DNA from: Gadus chalcogrammus
Lineage: Eukaryota; Chordata; Actinopteri; Gadiformes; Gadidae
Reading direction: 5' to 3'
Length of the DNA: 64,000 nt
Assembly: GCF_026213295.1 (NCBI RefSeq)
Contig: NC_079420.1
Coordinates: 19,038,518-19,102,517 of the forward strand
Shown here: piece after piece, positions 22,801 through 35,300 of the stretch
Numbering within the stretch: position 1 is the stretch's first letter
Layout: each line of letters opens with the position of its first letter
Translations under genes and position numbers: made by a program
Notes under the pieces: generated by a model
Told to the model about the DNA's origin: nothing
Databases searched by the model: none
The model's input: only the letters and a program-made list of their open reading frames with translations

Positions 22801-24541
22801 TAAAGTAAAAAAAAGTGATGGCATTCTGGTAATCCCAATAGTTTGCAACGGTCATTAGTATAATATTTAATTTCATCTGTAGGATTCTGACTGTCAGTGT
22901 GAACATAGGGGTTATCTTTTTGATCTAAAACGATCACACAAATAAAATGTGAGATTTTGTGCAGCATTTGAAATATATCAAAACAATATTGCCTCCTTTT
23001 ATTTTTAACTTTAATTATAAGTAGAAAATGCATTTCCTGCAGAAAATGCGATGAGTGCTGTAGTGCCAAGTAAAAAGAAAAAGTAAATGTTTGGAAACAA
23101 ATAAAGTGACCGCTAAATGAAAAGCGCAAAGCATTGCTAAAAATGCAGAAATGTAAAATGAATGGAACTGAAGAATCGGAAATGTCAAATGTATTGCCCT
23201 GCACTGTGAGTGAGTGAGTGAAAAAGACCATGGGTTCAATTTTCGCCGGAATTACACTTTAATGATCAACCGATTCAGAACAATGCGAGTAGTTTCCATA
23301 AATGACTCGTTAAACCGGCTTGTATCACCTCCTTAATATTATAAATAAACCATTTAAGTGAATATGCATGCTCATACAACAATATAGAATAGTGTGTATA
23401 TAACAAATGCAAATCACTTCAATCGAAAGTTAAAAAAATGCATCGCTAACCTGATCGTTAAGCCCAACAAATGACTTGGCTCCAAGCTAAAATGCTGTAA
23501 TCCATTTGGATGGTACGCCGGTGCGTGCAAGTTGTAAGTCGCAAATCTCCCTGACTCCTCGGGAGTCCAGCCTTCTTCTGAGATGCATTTTTGACGTAGT
23601 TTCCAGTCTCAAAGCATTTATAGCGTTCCTGTTCACCTATGTGATTGTGTCACGAAATTGGCTAGTCCTTGTTTATTTTTTAGCTACATTAGCCTCTTTA
23701 GCAAACCAGCCCGAAACCAAACTACACAACTTTGCATTGTATTGCACGCACAGCAAGACCATGCAATGTATAAATTGGTGACCGGAGTAAAGTAGCAATG
23801 TAATCAATTGTGTAAGAGCATTTCCAATTAAAAGGACCAACGTGGTACAAATATAAAGAAAAAAAAGAGGCTAATGTGGCTAACAATAATAGCAATAGCA
23901 CTTTGAGATCATTGAATTTATATAAAGTGCGTTATAAATAAAAATGTATTATTATTATTATTATTATTAATAACAATAAACAAAATGAAACTCGGAAGGC
24001 TGGCGTCCGAGTTTTCAGGAACACACCATGAGGCAGAACGTACTACTCTTCAACAAAAATGGCTGCGCCCGTATAGAGATTTATTTTCTTTGTATTTGTA
24101 TCACGTCGGTCGTTTTAATGAAGGTTTTAAATGCTTTTACACAATTGATTACATTTCTACTTTATGCCGGTCACCAACTAATGCATGTCGGTCTTGCTGT
24201 GCGTGCAATACAATGTAAAGTTGTGTTGTTTTCGAGCTGGTTTGCTACAGAGGCTAATGTAGCTAACCATAACAATGACTAGCCAATGAGAAACGGGAAA
24301 TATACTACGACCAAAAGGAAATGCAGCCAGAAAGCTGGGAGATTTGCGACTTGCACGTACCAGCATAAGATCCAAATGGATTACAGCATGCTTACAGTGT
24401 GGTGGAATAAAACTGTTATTTGACGATAAAGTTTACTTTTTATCATAAATTATTAGTTTAGAAATAATCTTTCACAAACCTGTAACGGGACACCTTGCTT
24501 TCCGATCGATTCACGCAGTTGTTAGCAACACAGCCCGTCAT
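19871..24541 (-). CDS. THAP9-like P-element transposase, copy C (2 exons)
   Basis: Exon 1 is 24480-24541 and exon 2 is 19871-22472, giving about 887 residues with no stop or frameshift. The THAP zinc ligands (CVANNC in exon 1, CARHF in exon 2) and the core motifs LMLDEVAIRKH, LTCDGPSCHF and SQDHLELFFSC are present. Compared with copy A it has a one-codon loss in the lysine-rich linker (KKSRNF rather than KKKSRTF) and scattered substitutions. The exon 1 donor is GTTTGT and the exon 2 acceptor is CCACAG, as in A. The intron holds the complete foldback element but not the TTAA insert. Confidence 0.9.
23491..24390. repeat. Foldback element in transposase intron 1, copy C
   Basis: Complete copy of the intron-1 inverted-repeat element, from ATGCTGTAATCCATTTGG on the left to CCAAATGGATTACAGCAT on the right. 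The outermost bases pair better than in copy A. Confidence 0.75.
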
Positions 24542-26268
24542 TTTCGTATTGATTGATGATGACTATCTTCTCAACTGAGTTAGGTGAAAATGGGAGAATG
24601 TCAGCATGATCATCAATTTATAGAGAACAGATTCCCCACTCCGATACCTTACCGTGGTCACTGTCACCGCTAGGTCCATGTGCGCAGCGTCGGCTCATCC
24701 AAATTGCAAAGGTACCATGGACCTATAAAGAAAAGTTCCGCGTATTAAAACATGGATCCCATTCACTCCTATGAAAACTGCTCCCTTGTACAGCGCAACA
24801 TCAAGGATATAAAGACTTCCGCATCGTGGGAGCTTAGGTACGCCCTTACTGCATGACGCGCAGTGCACGTTTCATGATGTTCCGGATGTAGAAGTATGGG
24901 CAATGATCGCAAGCAGAGGAGCGCGTCCAACAACTGAACCAGTCAAAAAATCGCTCTGCGACTTTTAGTGATAAAAAAGTCATCACAGGGCCTAAAAACC
25001 ATAAACGTAAGTAAAAGGAAAAACCTTTGACGCCAGAAGTTAACGGAGCCGTGCACTGAGCCCTCTCGGAGACCGGGCCAAAACAACATTTGTTTCACTA
25101 CGACTCCTTTCAGCTGCCCACCCCTCCTTCTCCTGCAATAAAATAAAACCAAACGGCTTATAAAACGCTTGAGGTAGAGTTTTGAAAAGAGAAAACTATC
25201 ATTTTATTAGTACATAGTGTAAAGATAATTATGAGACTTTGATTGATATCCAGAAAAAAATTGCCGAGACACATTCCTGTTCCCCGCTTATATTAGAGTG
25301 AAAGGAGATATCTGCTTCTGGGTCGCTATGAATCGAGGGACCCGTCCACAGCCCGCCAAATCAACTGCATTACCAGACTTGGCCACTAACAGTGCTGGAT
25401 TGCGGAAGAAGGCACTGCTCCTGGCGGCCGGTTGATAAATTATACCATAGGGGTTGGTGGGTAATAGCAGAGAATGTCTATGATACGTAGACGGGCTCTG
25501 GTAATAGGTCCATGGCTCAGGTTGGGTCGTGGCCCCGGTCCCCATCTCCCTCTGCTGGATGGCCTGTGTCAAAATCCAAAATGGAATGGACAAATGACTA
25601 CAGCAGCCCAAACGATCGTAAATGCTTTGCTTTGTCAAAACGGCTATAATCCCAATATATCCATGATTCATTTCACTAGCAAGACTGGTACCAGATAGTA
25701 TAAATGAATCTATATATCTATTATATAATAATTTATGTTCAAACAAAATATTAATTTAAAAATACATAACAAAAGTAAAGTATTATACATAGCCTAAATT
25801 GCCATCTGACATTCTAAATCTCAAACTTTATGCAGATTAATGTTTTTACGTAGAACATATATATAAAACTGCTTAGTCTAATTGTACCCACATTTGCCTA
25901 AAGGTACCTTGAATGAGGATCAGAAGACCAAAGCAAACACACCACATTGTAATGAATTGCTGTTTATTGTATGCTTTTGATAAAAACATTGGTCTACCAA
26001 AAACCACAGAGGAGCACATCATGCTGGGTTTCAGGACAAAAAGGTGTTGCTGGCACCCCACGGAGCAGTGCAGGCATCGGGGTCAGAGTCAGGGCTGTGG
26101 CCTGTCGGAGAAAAACCTCCACATGGTAGCATTCAGTTATTGCAACAGAATCTCTCCTTTTTGATCACATTAAACAGAACTACCATGCAGTGTGGTGCCC
26201 ATTGTACAGCACTGTTTGTGTGATTTATTATAAGTCAGGCATTCAACACCCTCTCTCATGAACTCATT

Positions 26269-26280
26269 CACACACACACG

Positions 26281-26369
<89 letters not shown>
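26269..26369. repeat. (CA)n microsatellite
   Basis: About 100 bp of AC repeat with one CG and one TATA interruption near the left. Copy A has only about 24 bp of CA at the matching place (about 12329-12352). Confidence 0.95.
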
Positions 26370-26371
<2 letters not shown>

Positions 26372-26455
26372 GTATTTGGCCATGGTATCAACAGTCAATG
26401 CTCAAACATTTTCGTTTTTTTTCTTTTTCAGTTATTTTGTCAACAAGCCTAGTGT

Positions 26456-28568
26456 CGAAAACCTTTTGGTTTTGCCCATGTCATTATTTTTTTTTGCAAA
26501 CATTTTCATCCCAACAACACATGAATAGAGAAATAAACATTTAAGGGCCACTTTCTGCCAAGGGTGTGAAATGTGTACTTTCTTGCTGAAATGTGTTGCA
26601 GCACTGAAGCAGTTGAAAAGAACCTTCAGCTAGGTATTTCTTGGGACAATTGAGCATTTAGTTAGACCACCGAACAAATTGGCAAGGCGTCTACATCTAA
26701 TCACAGCAATATGATGTATGGGAAATTATTAAACATGGGTTTTATTGTTTGGAGTACATAATGTTGACATCATCCAAATTTCCATGTGTAAAACTGGAAT
26801 TCTATCAGTGTTTACTGCCTTAACAGAGAATAAATAAGTACTTTATAAGCCATCAAGTCATAGTGGCCAAGTAAAAACTGCTTTTCAATTACTAAGGTTG
26901 TTTAATAAATCATACAAAAAATGGTTCATCTTGCTCAGTTCCTATAAGTAAAATCAAGAGTTGTTGTATAGCTTTAAGGCAGATCAAGAAAAGCTTTGCA
27001 CATCTCTGAGTATAGTTACGTACTTTAAAGGTAGCTTTGCATGTCAAGTTTACATCTTTCCTGAAAATATAAGTATTTTCCCCTTTCTGGTGCAAAAATG
27101 TATGCAGACATCTTCATAATAAAGCAAGAGGAGTAGAATCAAGATGTACAGTTACAGAGCGAGTCATTACCAGGACATAAGCAGTGGGCTTTTCAACCCT
27201 ATCATTTACTCAGAGATGCTGTGGTACAACTTAACATTTTTGAACCAACTAAATTGTTTAATGGTATAATTACTTAATACACTGGGGGGGAATCGAATCA
27301 TTGTCAACATTTATGCAATCAATCCTTGCAGTAGGGCCAAAGCACTCAATGTTTCCAAAATAAATATCCACATCGCTAGGAAAATTAACTTGCTACATCA
27401 ATACAGAATAGTCTTGCTTATTTGATATATATATATAGTTCTGTTCATCGCTTTTGTAAACTTCACCACTGTCAACTACCGCACAGTACCATTTTGTCAA
27501 GCAAGTGTCCTTTCTAAAAGGAAAAGCAGTTTACTGTGCAGGGTACTAAATCCAGATGCAAACGGGCCTTACTATGTGCACTTTCCGTATGCTGTTTGAT
27601 ATACAAGGGAATAATGAAATCCCAACAGCTTATACAATTTATTGTGCCTGTAAGACCTCTCCAATTACAAATAATGGTACAAAGAATAAAAACACGCAAA
27701 TCCCCATTCACAAAGTGCAGTCAGCTTCAACTGGCTTTTTTGGCAGGGGAGCCTATTGAGATGATCTGCTCTAGCTTGCCATTTAACATCAAACTATCAA
27801 AAGAACAAGCTACTGCATCTCACCCCGGCCGCATGTTTAGCAGCAGGGCTTAGCTGTAGTAATTGACCATTGACACATGGCCCCTTATGGCCTTGAGTCT
27901 GGTTGGTTACAAAACAAGAACAAATAGACAGCAGAGAGCCTGTGAAATCGTAAAGGAAGAGCCTTCCTATACCATAATGCGACCAGTAGTGAAGCTCTAT
28001 CCCGTAGTTGATACCAGAAGTAAATATGAACATGAGCTAAAAGAAGGTATATAAACAGTATGGGCAGCATCGTTTGGAGGATTGGGTGAATAAAGAAAAC
28101 CATGACTGGAAGTGAGGGTAGTTAATGGGGTACTAACTACAGGTTAAAATATGAAGTGGAGAAAAGAAAATTATTCAGAGTTTTAGTTAACTTTGGGAGT
28201 GACATTAAAGGGGAATATCTTACTTTAAAATAAAATAAATGGTTTGGAGTACAAGTCTGAACAAAAATACTAACATCCCTCTGAAATGAGTTACACACAA
28301 CTTTTCAGACCCCTGGAAATATAAATATTAGCAGAAATTGGGACTTCAGTTTGTTTCCCGATGGACAGGCGTCTGAACTATAAGGAAAGGAAGGCTTCAT
28401 TCGAGCAGTCTACCCCAGTGCTGGTGACAAATATATAGCTAGTACACAATCTTCATTCTTTTAATCAAGGTTACAAAAAGCAAAAACCATTTTTTTTATT
28501 TTTTTTTCTTTCTCTGTGACGAAGTGTGAAGCGCTTTGCACCTCTGCGCGGATCCTTCCTCTCTGGGG
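26456..28568 (-). other. Probable lsm14a 3'UTR and intergenic sequence
   Basis: This stretch holds no supported protein gene. It lies directly downstream of the lsm14a stop on the minus strand. Candidate minus-strand AATAAA signals (plus-strand TTTATT) occur near 28496, 27638 and 26741, so the 3'UTR could be short or nearly 2 kb. Which one is used cannot be seen from sequence. Confidence 0.45.
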
Positions 28569-31500
28569 CTACGCAGCCACTTTACTGTCCTTCTGGAACA
28601 GAAACACACCGGGGGTTACCAACATGCAGAGCCATCGGGCCATCGCTTTAGCAGGCAAGAGCCTGGACCTTTTTTGCCGTTTTATTTAGCGTACTGATAA
28701 CTTCATTCGTGAGGCTGAATCCAGTTCCGTCCCTCATCAGAGATCAGGACACAATACCTAGTCGAGGAGAACGGCTAACACGTTACTCATCAGAGATCAG
28801 GACACAATACCTAGTCGAGGAGAACGGCTAACACGTTACTCATCAGAGATCAGGACACAATACCTAGTCGAGGAGGACGGCTAACACGTTACTCATCAGA
28901 GATCAGGACACAATACCTAGTCGAGGAGAACGGCTAACACGTGACCTAGTCGAGGAGAACGGCTAACACGTGACCTAGTCGAGGAGAACGGCTAACACGT
29001 GACCTAGTCGAGGAGAACGGCTAACACGTGACCTAGTCGAGGAGAACGGCTAACACGTTACCTAGTCGAGGAGAACGGCTAACACGTTACCTAGTCGAGG
29101 AGAACGGCTAACACGTTACCTAGTCGAGGAGAACGGCTAACACGTTACCTAGTCGAGGAGAACGGCTAACACGTTACCTAGTCGAGGAGAACGGCTAACA
29201 CGTTACCCTGAATTCCGGGAGGTCTCCAAACTCCCGTCCCCCCTGGCTGCCTCTGTAAAGTCCCCTGTATCCTCCTCCGTGGGGAGGTCCGAAAGACCCC
29301 CGGCTGGCCGAGCGGCCCCTGCCCCCGCGGAATCCCATGCCGCCGCCGCCGCCGCCGCCGCCGCCGCGGCCCCTGTAGCCCCCGCGGCCGCGGTTCGACC
29401 GCATGGGGATGCCGAAGGTCTCTGCGTTCATCCGCCTCTCCTCTGCCCAGGTCTGTCGCCGCTCCCTGCAGGAGAGATGGGATCCAGCGGGGGCTTAGTG
29501 ATCCTGCTACCACCAGCCTGCTATTGGGAAATTGCTAAGCAGTTCGGCCGTCCAGCACGGGCTGATTAGGGATGAAGATCTGTTGACTGCTGCCATAACT
29601 AAAGCCCGGCTGATATATTGGCGGGCCGTCATATCGGCCGATAGTAGGCATTTTCCAAACTATCGTATCGGCCGATTTATTAATATATTATTTTTTATTG
29701 TTTTTTTTATTTTGGTTATTGTGTTTTTGTTCAAAGGACTTTGAGTTTCATATCTTAAGTTTGTATTTTTATACATTTTATTTATCAGAACTTTAACAAA
29801 TTTTGATTTGGAATTTTCTGTTGTGACAATAAAACAATAAAATAGCCACAACCAAAGCTCTAGGATGAAACCGTACCTTGGAAAAACAGAAATGCCCGAT
29901 TTCTCGTTCGCCTTTCTGTAAAAGTGATAAAGATATATAAGTAGAAACATATTTACAGGTCAATCACTTTACAAAATTGTTCAATTAATTGTTACATGAA
30001 CCTGAAGCTCGGCTACCATTTGTCATCCTACAATGCAAATTCACCTGGTAATACCAGTATCATGACAATGTAACATGGTAGTCACCACTAAGTGCCAGCG
30101 GCTCAACTCCATAAACTATAAAAACAATGTGAAGGATCAGAAGATCGATACCAATAACGGAGCTGTCACGTTAAAATTGTACCGGGGGCGAAAATTGTAC
30201 CGGCCTACGTCATCGTTTGTTTACATCCTGACAACCTGCCCGGCAATAGACGACGCGATGCAGAAAACATGTTTCCAAACGACGAAATAACATAATACAG
30301 ATAGCGGATCGCTATCTGTATTATGATAGATAGTGATAACACTTGTTTTTACTTTATATTTGTATTGTATTTAATTGTTTAATCGAAACAATAAAAAAAA
30401 TTGCCCGCGAAACGGGCGATCGCGTCAAATGACAAATGTTTTGCCCGCGAAACGGGCGATCGCGTCAAATGACGTAGGAGGGTTCTTGAAACATAATACA
30501 GATAACGGATCGCTAGAAAACACTTGCTTTTACTTTATATTTGTATTGTATTGAATTGTTTAATCGAATTTAGCTAGTAAACTGAGTGTTTTAAGCAGGT
30601 TTCATAGTCTAGAATGTTCAAGAACCTTCCTACGTGATTTGACGCGTCATTTGACGCGATCGCCCGTTTCGCGGGCAATTTTCTTTATTGTTTCGATTAA
30701 ACAATTAAATACAATACAAATATAAAGTAAAAACAAGTGTTATCGCTATCTATCATAATTCAGATAGCGATCCGCTATCTGTATTATGTTATTTCGTCGT
30801 TTGGAAACATGTTTTCTGCATCGCGTCGTCTGTTGCAGGGCAGGTTGTCAGGTTGTCAGGATGTAAACAAACGATGACGTAGGCCGGTACAATTTTCGCC
30901 CCCGGTACAATTTTAACGTGACAGAGCCCTAAATATACCGGTGGCTGCATGTCTGGTGTGGTGTGTACCTGGTGTCGTCACAGGAGATGTTGTCGAAGAA
31001 AGACTTGGTCTTGTCATAGTAACAGTTGGGTCCCAGGGGATCCCCCTCTTCCTCGGCAGGACCCTCGGTGGTTTGGGGCTCCAAACCAGAGTCTGGCTTT
31101 TCCTCTCCGTTCACCGCCTTTTCCGTCTTGACGACCTTATCGTCTGGGCGACACGACAGCAGCATAAATCACTTCTTAATGGTCAGCGGGATCCCACAAG
31201 GGAATGTACAAGCTGATAGGGCTGTGCGATATGGGAAAAAATTAATATCCCCGATACATTTTCTCCATTTCACGATATACAATATATATCTACATATTTT
31301 GAAATCTCCTTTAAAGGACCCCATGAAATCGCACTTTTAACCTTTACTGTTTTCACTACAATCCCTGTAGACTATATACCATTCTTGGTTAACTTCCCAG
31401 GTGGTTTCCATCAAAACATTTTATATTTTCATGTTAGTGATTAATCACATTAATAGGCTTATAAGCATTAAGGCTTATATATTAAAAATATTTGACACAA

Positions 31501-34500
31501 ATAACTAATTTAGGCAGTATTTCCTTTATATGTAGGCCATTTTAATGAATTAAACTCAAATATTGTAAACTCATTTTGATACAATGCGTTCGATATTTTT
31601 GAGCCCATTGAATTTATTTAGGAATTGTAGGTGTGCTTCCCTCTACCCCCAGCGCCTTGCAGGGGTCGACAGATAACTCCTCTCCCCAACAAACCACGCA
31701 GTCACGTCCCAGTTAACTATTTATGGTTGCTTGAAGTAGGGTAAAACATTGATGTTTTCCGAGGCCAACTTAAAGCTAGAAAAGTAGCATAAGACGACTG
31801 AGCACCTTGTATTCCGATTGTGTGTGTAACTGTTATGGAGCGTGCAGCTGGTAACCTTGGCGACATCAGATCAGGCAAGACGTTACAAGCATTGGTGTGT
31901 TTTGCTGCACGTCCTCCTCTCGATATCCAAAAAACTGCCAGATCACTGATCCCTTATTAGTTATTTTAGGAACCAGCAGTTCGTCCGCTTCCATGTTTCA
32001 ATTGTGGATTGAATTGGTTAGGATACACTGCATCTACACTGAGCCGGCCGGTGCTGCAAACCATAAGAAACTTGAAAATGAGTTCCCTCCCTTCCGCACC
32101 TAGATGTCGCGTGGGATTGGTTGGTGAATGTGTGACGCAAGTGTTTTCTTTACCCCTCACTCACGTTACTGCGGGAGGGAGAAAGCCACTGGAGAATGTT
32201 TTGAACACGAAACCAAGGCAAGTCTCGCCTGCCGCTTGAAAAAACCCAGGTGACCGTAAAATACTCGATACTTACGAAATGATAATTTCATGTATCGCAC
32301 ACAGCTATTTCGGAGATGTATCGAATATATTCGATATATCTTGCACAGCCCTACAATCAACCATGCAAAAGCAGACCCCTTTGAGAACCACTGTGAGAGT
32401 AATTTGTATCTCAGAGATTTGTGTAGCCCCCCCATCGAGCTTCTATGGCCTTGGAAGGGCCGGCCTGCTGATCTCAATAAGACTTCTGAAATCCATATCC
32501 CATTATGGATTGTGACATGTACATGTATACATTAGAAAAGTATTTGCTATTCATCTGTGCTTATAATAGCATGACAGATTAGGGCTTATGACAGGTTGGT
32601 GGGTTACCATTCTGCCATATCGCATCAGTTGACCCCCACCTATCAAATTCTTAGAATCAAATATCTTAAGTGCCTGTGACAGCTGTGTAGTACCTTTCAG
32701 CTTGAGCTTGCTCTGGAACTCTCTGTCGATCTCCTCCTTGTTGAATTGGGCATTGGCGCTCTCAAAGTCAAAGTCTTTCTCAAACTTCACCGGCCCGTCC
32801 CGGCGCACGTTGAAGCGCCCCCGACCCCGGTGACCGCCCCCTCGCCCGCGGCGGTTGGGTGGGGGCCCTGCAGCTGCTGCGCAAGGGCAAAAAACATTGT
32901 TGTTAAGATGTCAAATTACAATTGATAGCATTATAAAACAATTGTATGAATTGGTTGAATCCGCTTCAGTAAGGTCAGTAAGCCACAGCTCCAGGTGCTT
33001 CATTTAAAAACTAAACAAAGGTAGAATGGCAATGGTATGATTTTCACTAAATTAAATAGTGAGTACTATCTCCTGCAGTTAAACCTCCTATATGGTTAAC
33101 CTGTGAAAGGATTTCTGCTCAGGTTAAAAAAATAAAATAATATAATATATAATATGATAATAGTCACTGGGAAAAGCCCTGCACTGGACTACCACAAGGC
33201 CCGAGCCTCCTACCGTCAGACGCTTGCCTCTTTACCTTTCAAGTGAACTTTGAGACAGCTTATATCCGGTTCCTTTCCTGACATGTAGAGTGCGGCCGTG
33301 ATGCATTCATGTTTGAGCAGGTGTACACCGAGCAGAGGCCTCACCTGACGAGTTAAAGAAAGAGTGGAACGGCCCTGCGGTGGGAGCTCTATCTAGAGCA
33401 GCGTTGTGCGCTGCTGAGGCGGGGTGGGGCGCGGGCCAGCCCTGGCTGCTGCGGACTCCCCTGACAGGCTCACCCCGCCTTGGGTCCAGGCGTTCCTGGT
33501 GCGGGGCCTTCTGCGTGCCATGGTTGGCCATGGTGGGCGCCGTGCGGCCGTGGGCCGGGCTCCTGAGGGCCAGGCCGGGGGCGGGCAGCATTGTAGTGGA
33601 GGAGGAGGAGGTGGGGGCTGAGGAGGTGGTCTGCACGGCCTGCTCTAGCGTGGGGCTCTTCCTCAGGGGGTCCAGATTGGGGCTGCTACGGCCTGGAGGA
33701 GAACAAGAACTAAAACATGAGCGGGGGTGCTCAAAATACTGTTCAAATTAAGGGATTTTAGCACCAATATCGGTTGAGACAGGCGTTGTCTGTGTGGGCA
33801 GTCGGCTTCGAGAACACATCACGACAGCCCTACTGACTCTTACCGACGCCAACAGCGCCGAACTGTGGGGAGACCAAGGCGCCGCTGCTGAACTGGTTGT
33901 AGGAAGGCGCGGGGGCCCTGTTGAAGAGGCCATAGGAGCCGGCGGACTGGAACGGGGCAGAGGCAGTGGCTGGAGCAGGCGGTGGAGCAGAGCCCAAGGA
34001 AGACTACAGAGAGAACCAGAATTACCTAGCCATCTGAACCTTACCATGTCTTATGACTCAGAGTTATCTGAATTTAATTGATTTAAAATGTGCTGCAGGC
34101 AAGAGTTACCAAAGAGAAAACATCCCCTCCCTCTAAACATTTCTCTGTTATTGAGAATTGTTCCATTTCTCACACCTAGTTTTGACAGGCAAGATTTATT
34201 CCCCAAACCAACCATTGAAAGAATCGTAATTCATACAGAGGCAGACGGATAATATTCTCACAGCGCATTTCACTACCAAATAGCCAACGGGTGGTTTGCC
34301 GTTTTAAATCTTACCTACAGCACCTTTGAGGTAATAAGACTACAAACCTGGACGATGGCTGGGTCCTGCGGAGGAGCACTTGACTTGGGGGGCTCACATA
34401 CTGTGAGGTCCTTGATGTCACTGCCTCTGAAGATGATGTACTCAAAGATCTCATCTCGGGGCGGGATAGGCCTATCGGTGGGACGGTCTTCCGTGCCAAA

Positions 34501-35300
34501 GGAACGAACTATAGAAAAGGACGAACACCACATTTAGAAACGTTAGGCCATACCAACCACAATAATGTTTAGCCGGATATGGACATACCACCAAGTTATG
34601 TCTCGTTAAGTCTTATCATATTCTTAAGATAGGTTAGTAAAAACAACTATGACCAGGGGGTAACTGGTTAACACGTAGTAGAATAGTCTGCTTCGCAGGC
34701 AATATAATAGATGGTAAAGGTGGTGGGAATGTGTTTCGAAAGGAGAACAATGTGATCAACTTCAACAATACACCTGTGCTCGGCCAACTCCCCTGCGTGG
34801 TGACCATGCCTATGTAGACAAGCTGGCTCGGGTTAGCAATGGTTCATAATCCTAGAAGTATAAAGCTAAATACTTTAGCTTGTAACCCATATATAAACAT
34901 GCAGGGTAGCAGTTGCATTCTTTTTTGAACCCCTTCAAAAAAGTAGATTGACACATGGATTGTGAACCAACCGTGGCTGTTCGCAAACTACAATACCTGT
35001 CACTTCCAACTTATTACTGACGCGAAATTAACCCTATGTGCCCCAGACAGCTTATCCTGCATGTCTGGCACAACAACGGATGCATAGCCGTATTTAGAAA
35101 GCCGATTACATATTGGCGGTGTTCAATGCTAGTCGACTAACGTAAGCAGGGAATATCTCAACGTGAGTCCATGAGCTACCTCTCGCCAGTGCGACTGTGG
35201 AGTTCTCAGTATCGATGGTGTACAGAATCCCTTCGTAGCGGATCTCGGCCTTCGACACCAGGCTGATTTTGCTGCCAAGATAAGGCGTTCCTCCGCTCAT
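28569..35300 (-). CDS. lsm14a: LSM14A, P-body mRNA repressor (8 coding exons)
   Basis: Coding exons, in transcript order: 35180-35300, 34348-34508, 33844-34003, 33345-33692, 32694-32876, 30969-31143, 29207-29465, 28569-28592. All junctions are GT-AG and in phase, giving about 476 residues (human 463). The product begins [20 protein letters not shown], the LSm-like fold (residues 1 to about 80). Exon 5 holds the FDF box ([16 protein letters not shown]), exon 6 the FFD box ([13 protein letters not shown]), and exon 7 the TFG box (NAETFGI) followed by RGG repeats with a poly-glycine run. The tail is KDSKVAA. LSM14 binds DDX6 and 4E-T and represses translation in cytoplasmic P-bodies. The FDF-to-TFG region fits LSM14A rather than LSM14B. 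Which teleost duplicate (aa or ab) is unknown. It is head to head with taf4. Confidence 0.95.
28734..29206. repeat. Two-level minisatellite in lsm14a intron 7
   Basis: Four units of 53 bp, each starting TCATCAGAGATCAGGACAC, are followed by about nine units of 29 bp built on CCTAGTCGAGGAGAACGGCT. The 29-bp unit is the right half of the 53-bp unit. The first short units end GTG and later ones GTT. The array ends exactly at the last base of the intron next to exon 7, so the 5' splice site GTAACG lies inside the terminal unit. Confidence 0.95.
30163..30924. mobile_element. 762-bp foldback element in lsm14a intron 6
   Basis: The left end CTGTCACGTTAAAATTGTAC is repeated inverted at the right end. 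The arms (about 30163-30480 and 30645-30924) stay complementary almost to the centre. The left arm has a tandem copy of a GCCCGCGAAACGGGCGATCG segment (at about 30400 and 30442) that occurs once on the right. I see no clear target duplication and no coding sequence. Confidence 0.8.
31217..32353. mobile_element. hAT-like non-autonomous element in lsm14a intron 5
   Basis: The ends TAGGGCTGTGCGATAT and, at the right, CTTGCACAGCCCTA are inverted. TAGGGCTGTGCGATAT is a start seen in many fish hAT-type MITEs. The flanking octamers (CAAGCTGA and CAATCAAC) match only partly, so the insertion is old or the ends are slightly misplaced. No transposase is visible. Confidence 0.5.

Larger units (their letters stand above)
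19163..26454 (-). mobile_element. P-element-type transposon unit, copy C
   Basis: It matches copy A from the CA tract on the left to CAAGCCTAGTGTCGAAA at about 26439-26455, in the same order and orientation. It lacks the TTAA element of copy A (empty site at about 22655) and has its own microsatellite expansion at 26269-26369. Sequence to the left of the CA tract does not match A or B. Confidence 0.75.

Noticed and set aside
28734..29206. Regular repeats considered as a CRISPR array
   Set aside because: Units are contiguous without variable spacers, in a eukaryotic intron; it is a minisatellite.
33380..33751. Plus-strand frame of 123 codons opposite lsm14a exon 4
   Set aside because: Antisense shadow of a GC-rich coding exon.
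28569..35300. Naming this gene lsm14b because taf4 is its head-to-head neighbour
   Set aside because: The FDF, FFD and TFG regions and the start [13 protein letters not shown] read as LSM14A; human LSM14B differs there.
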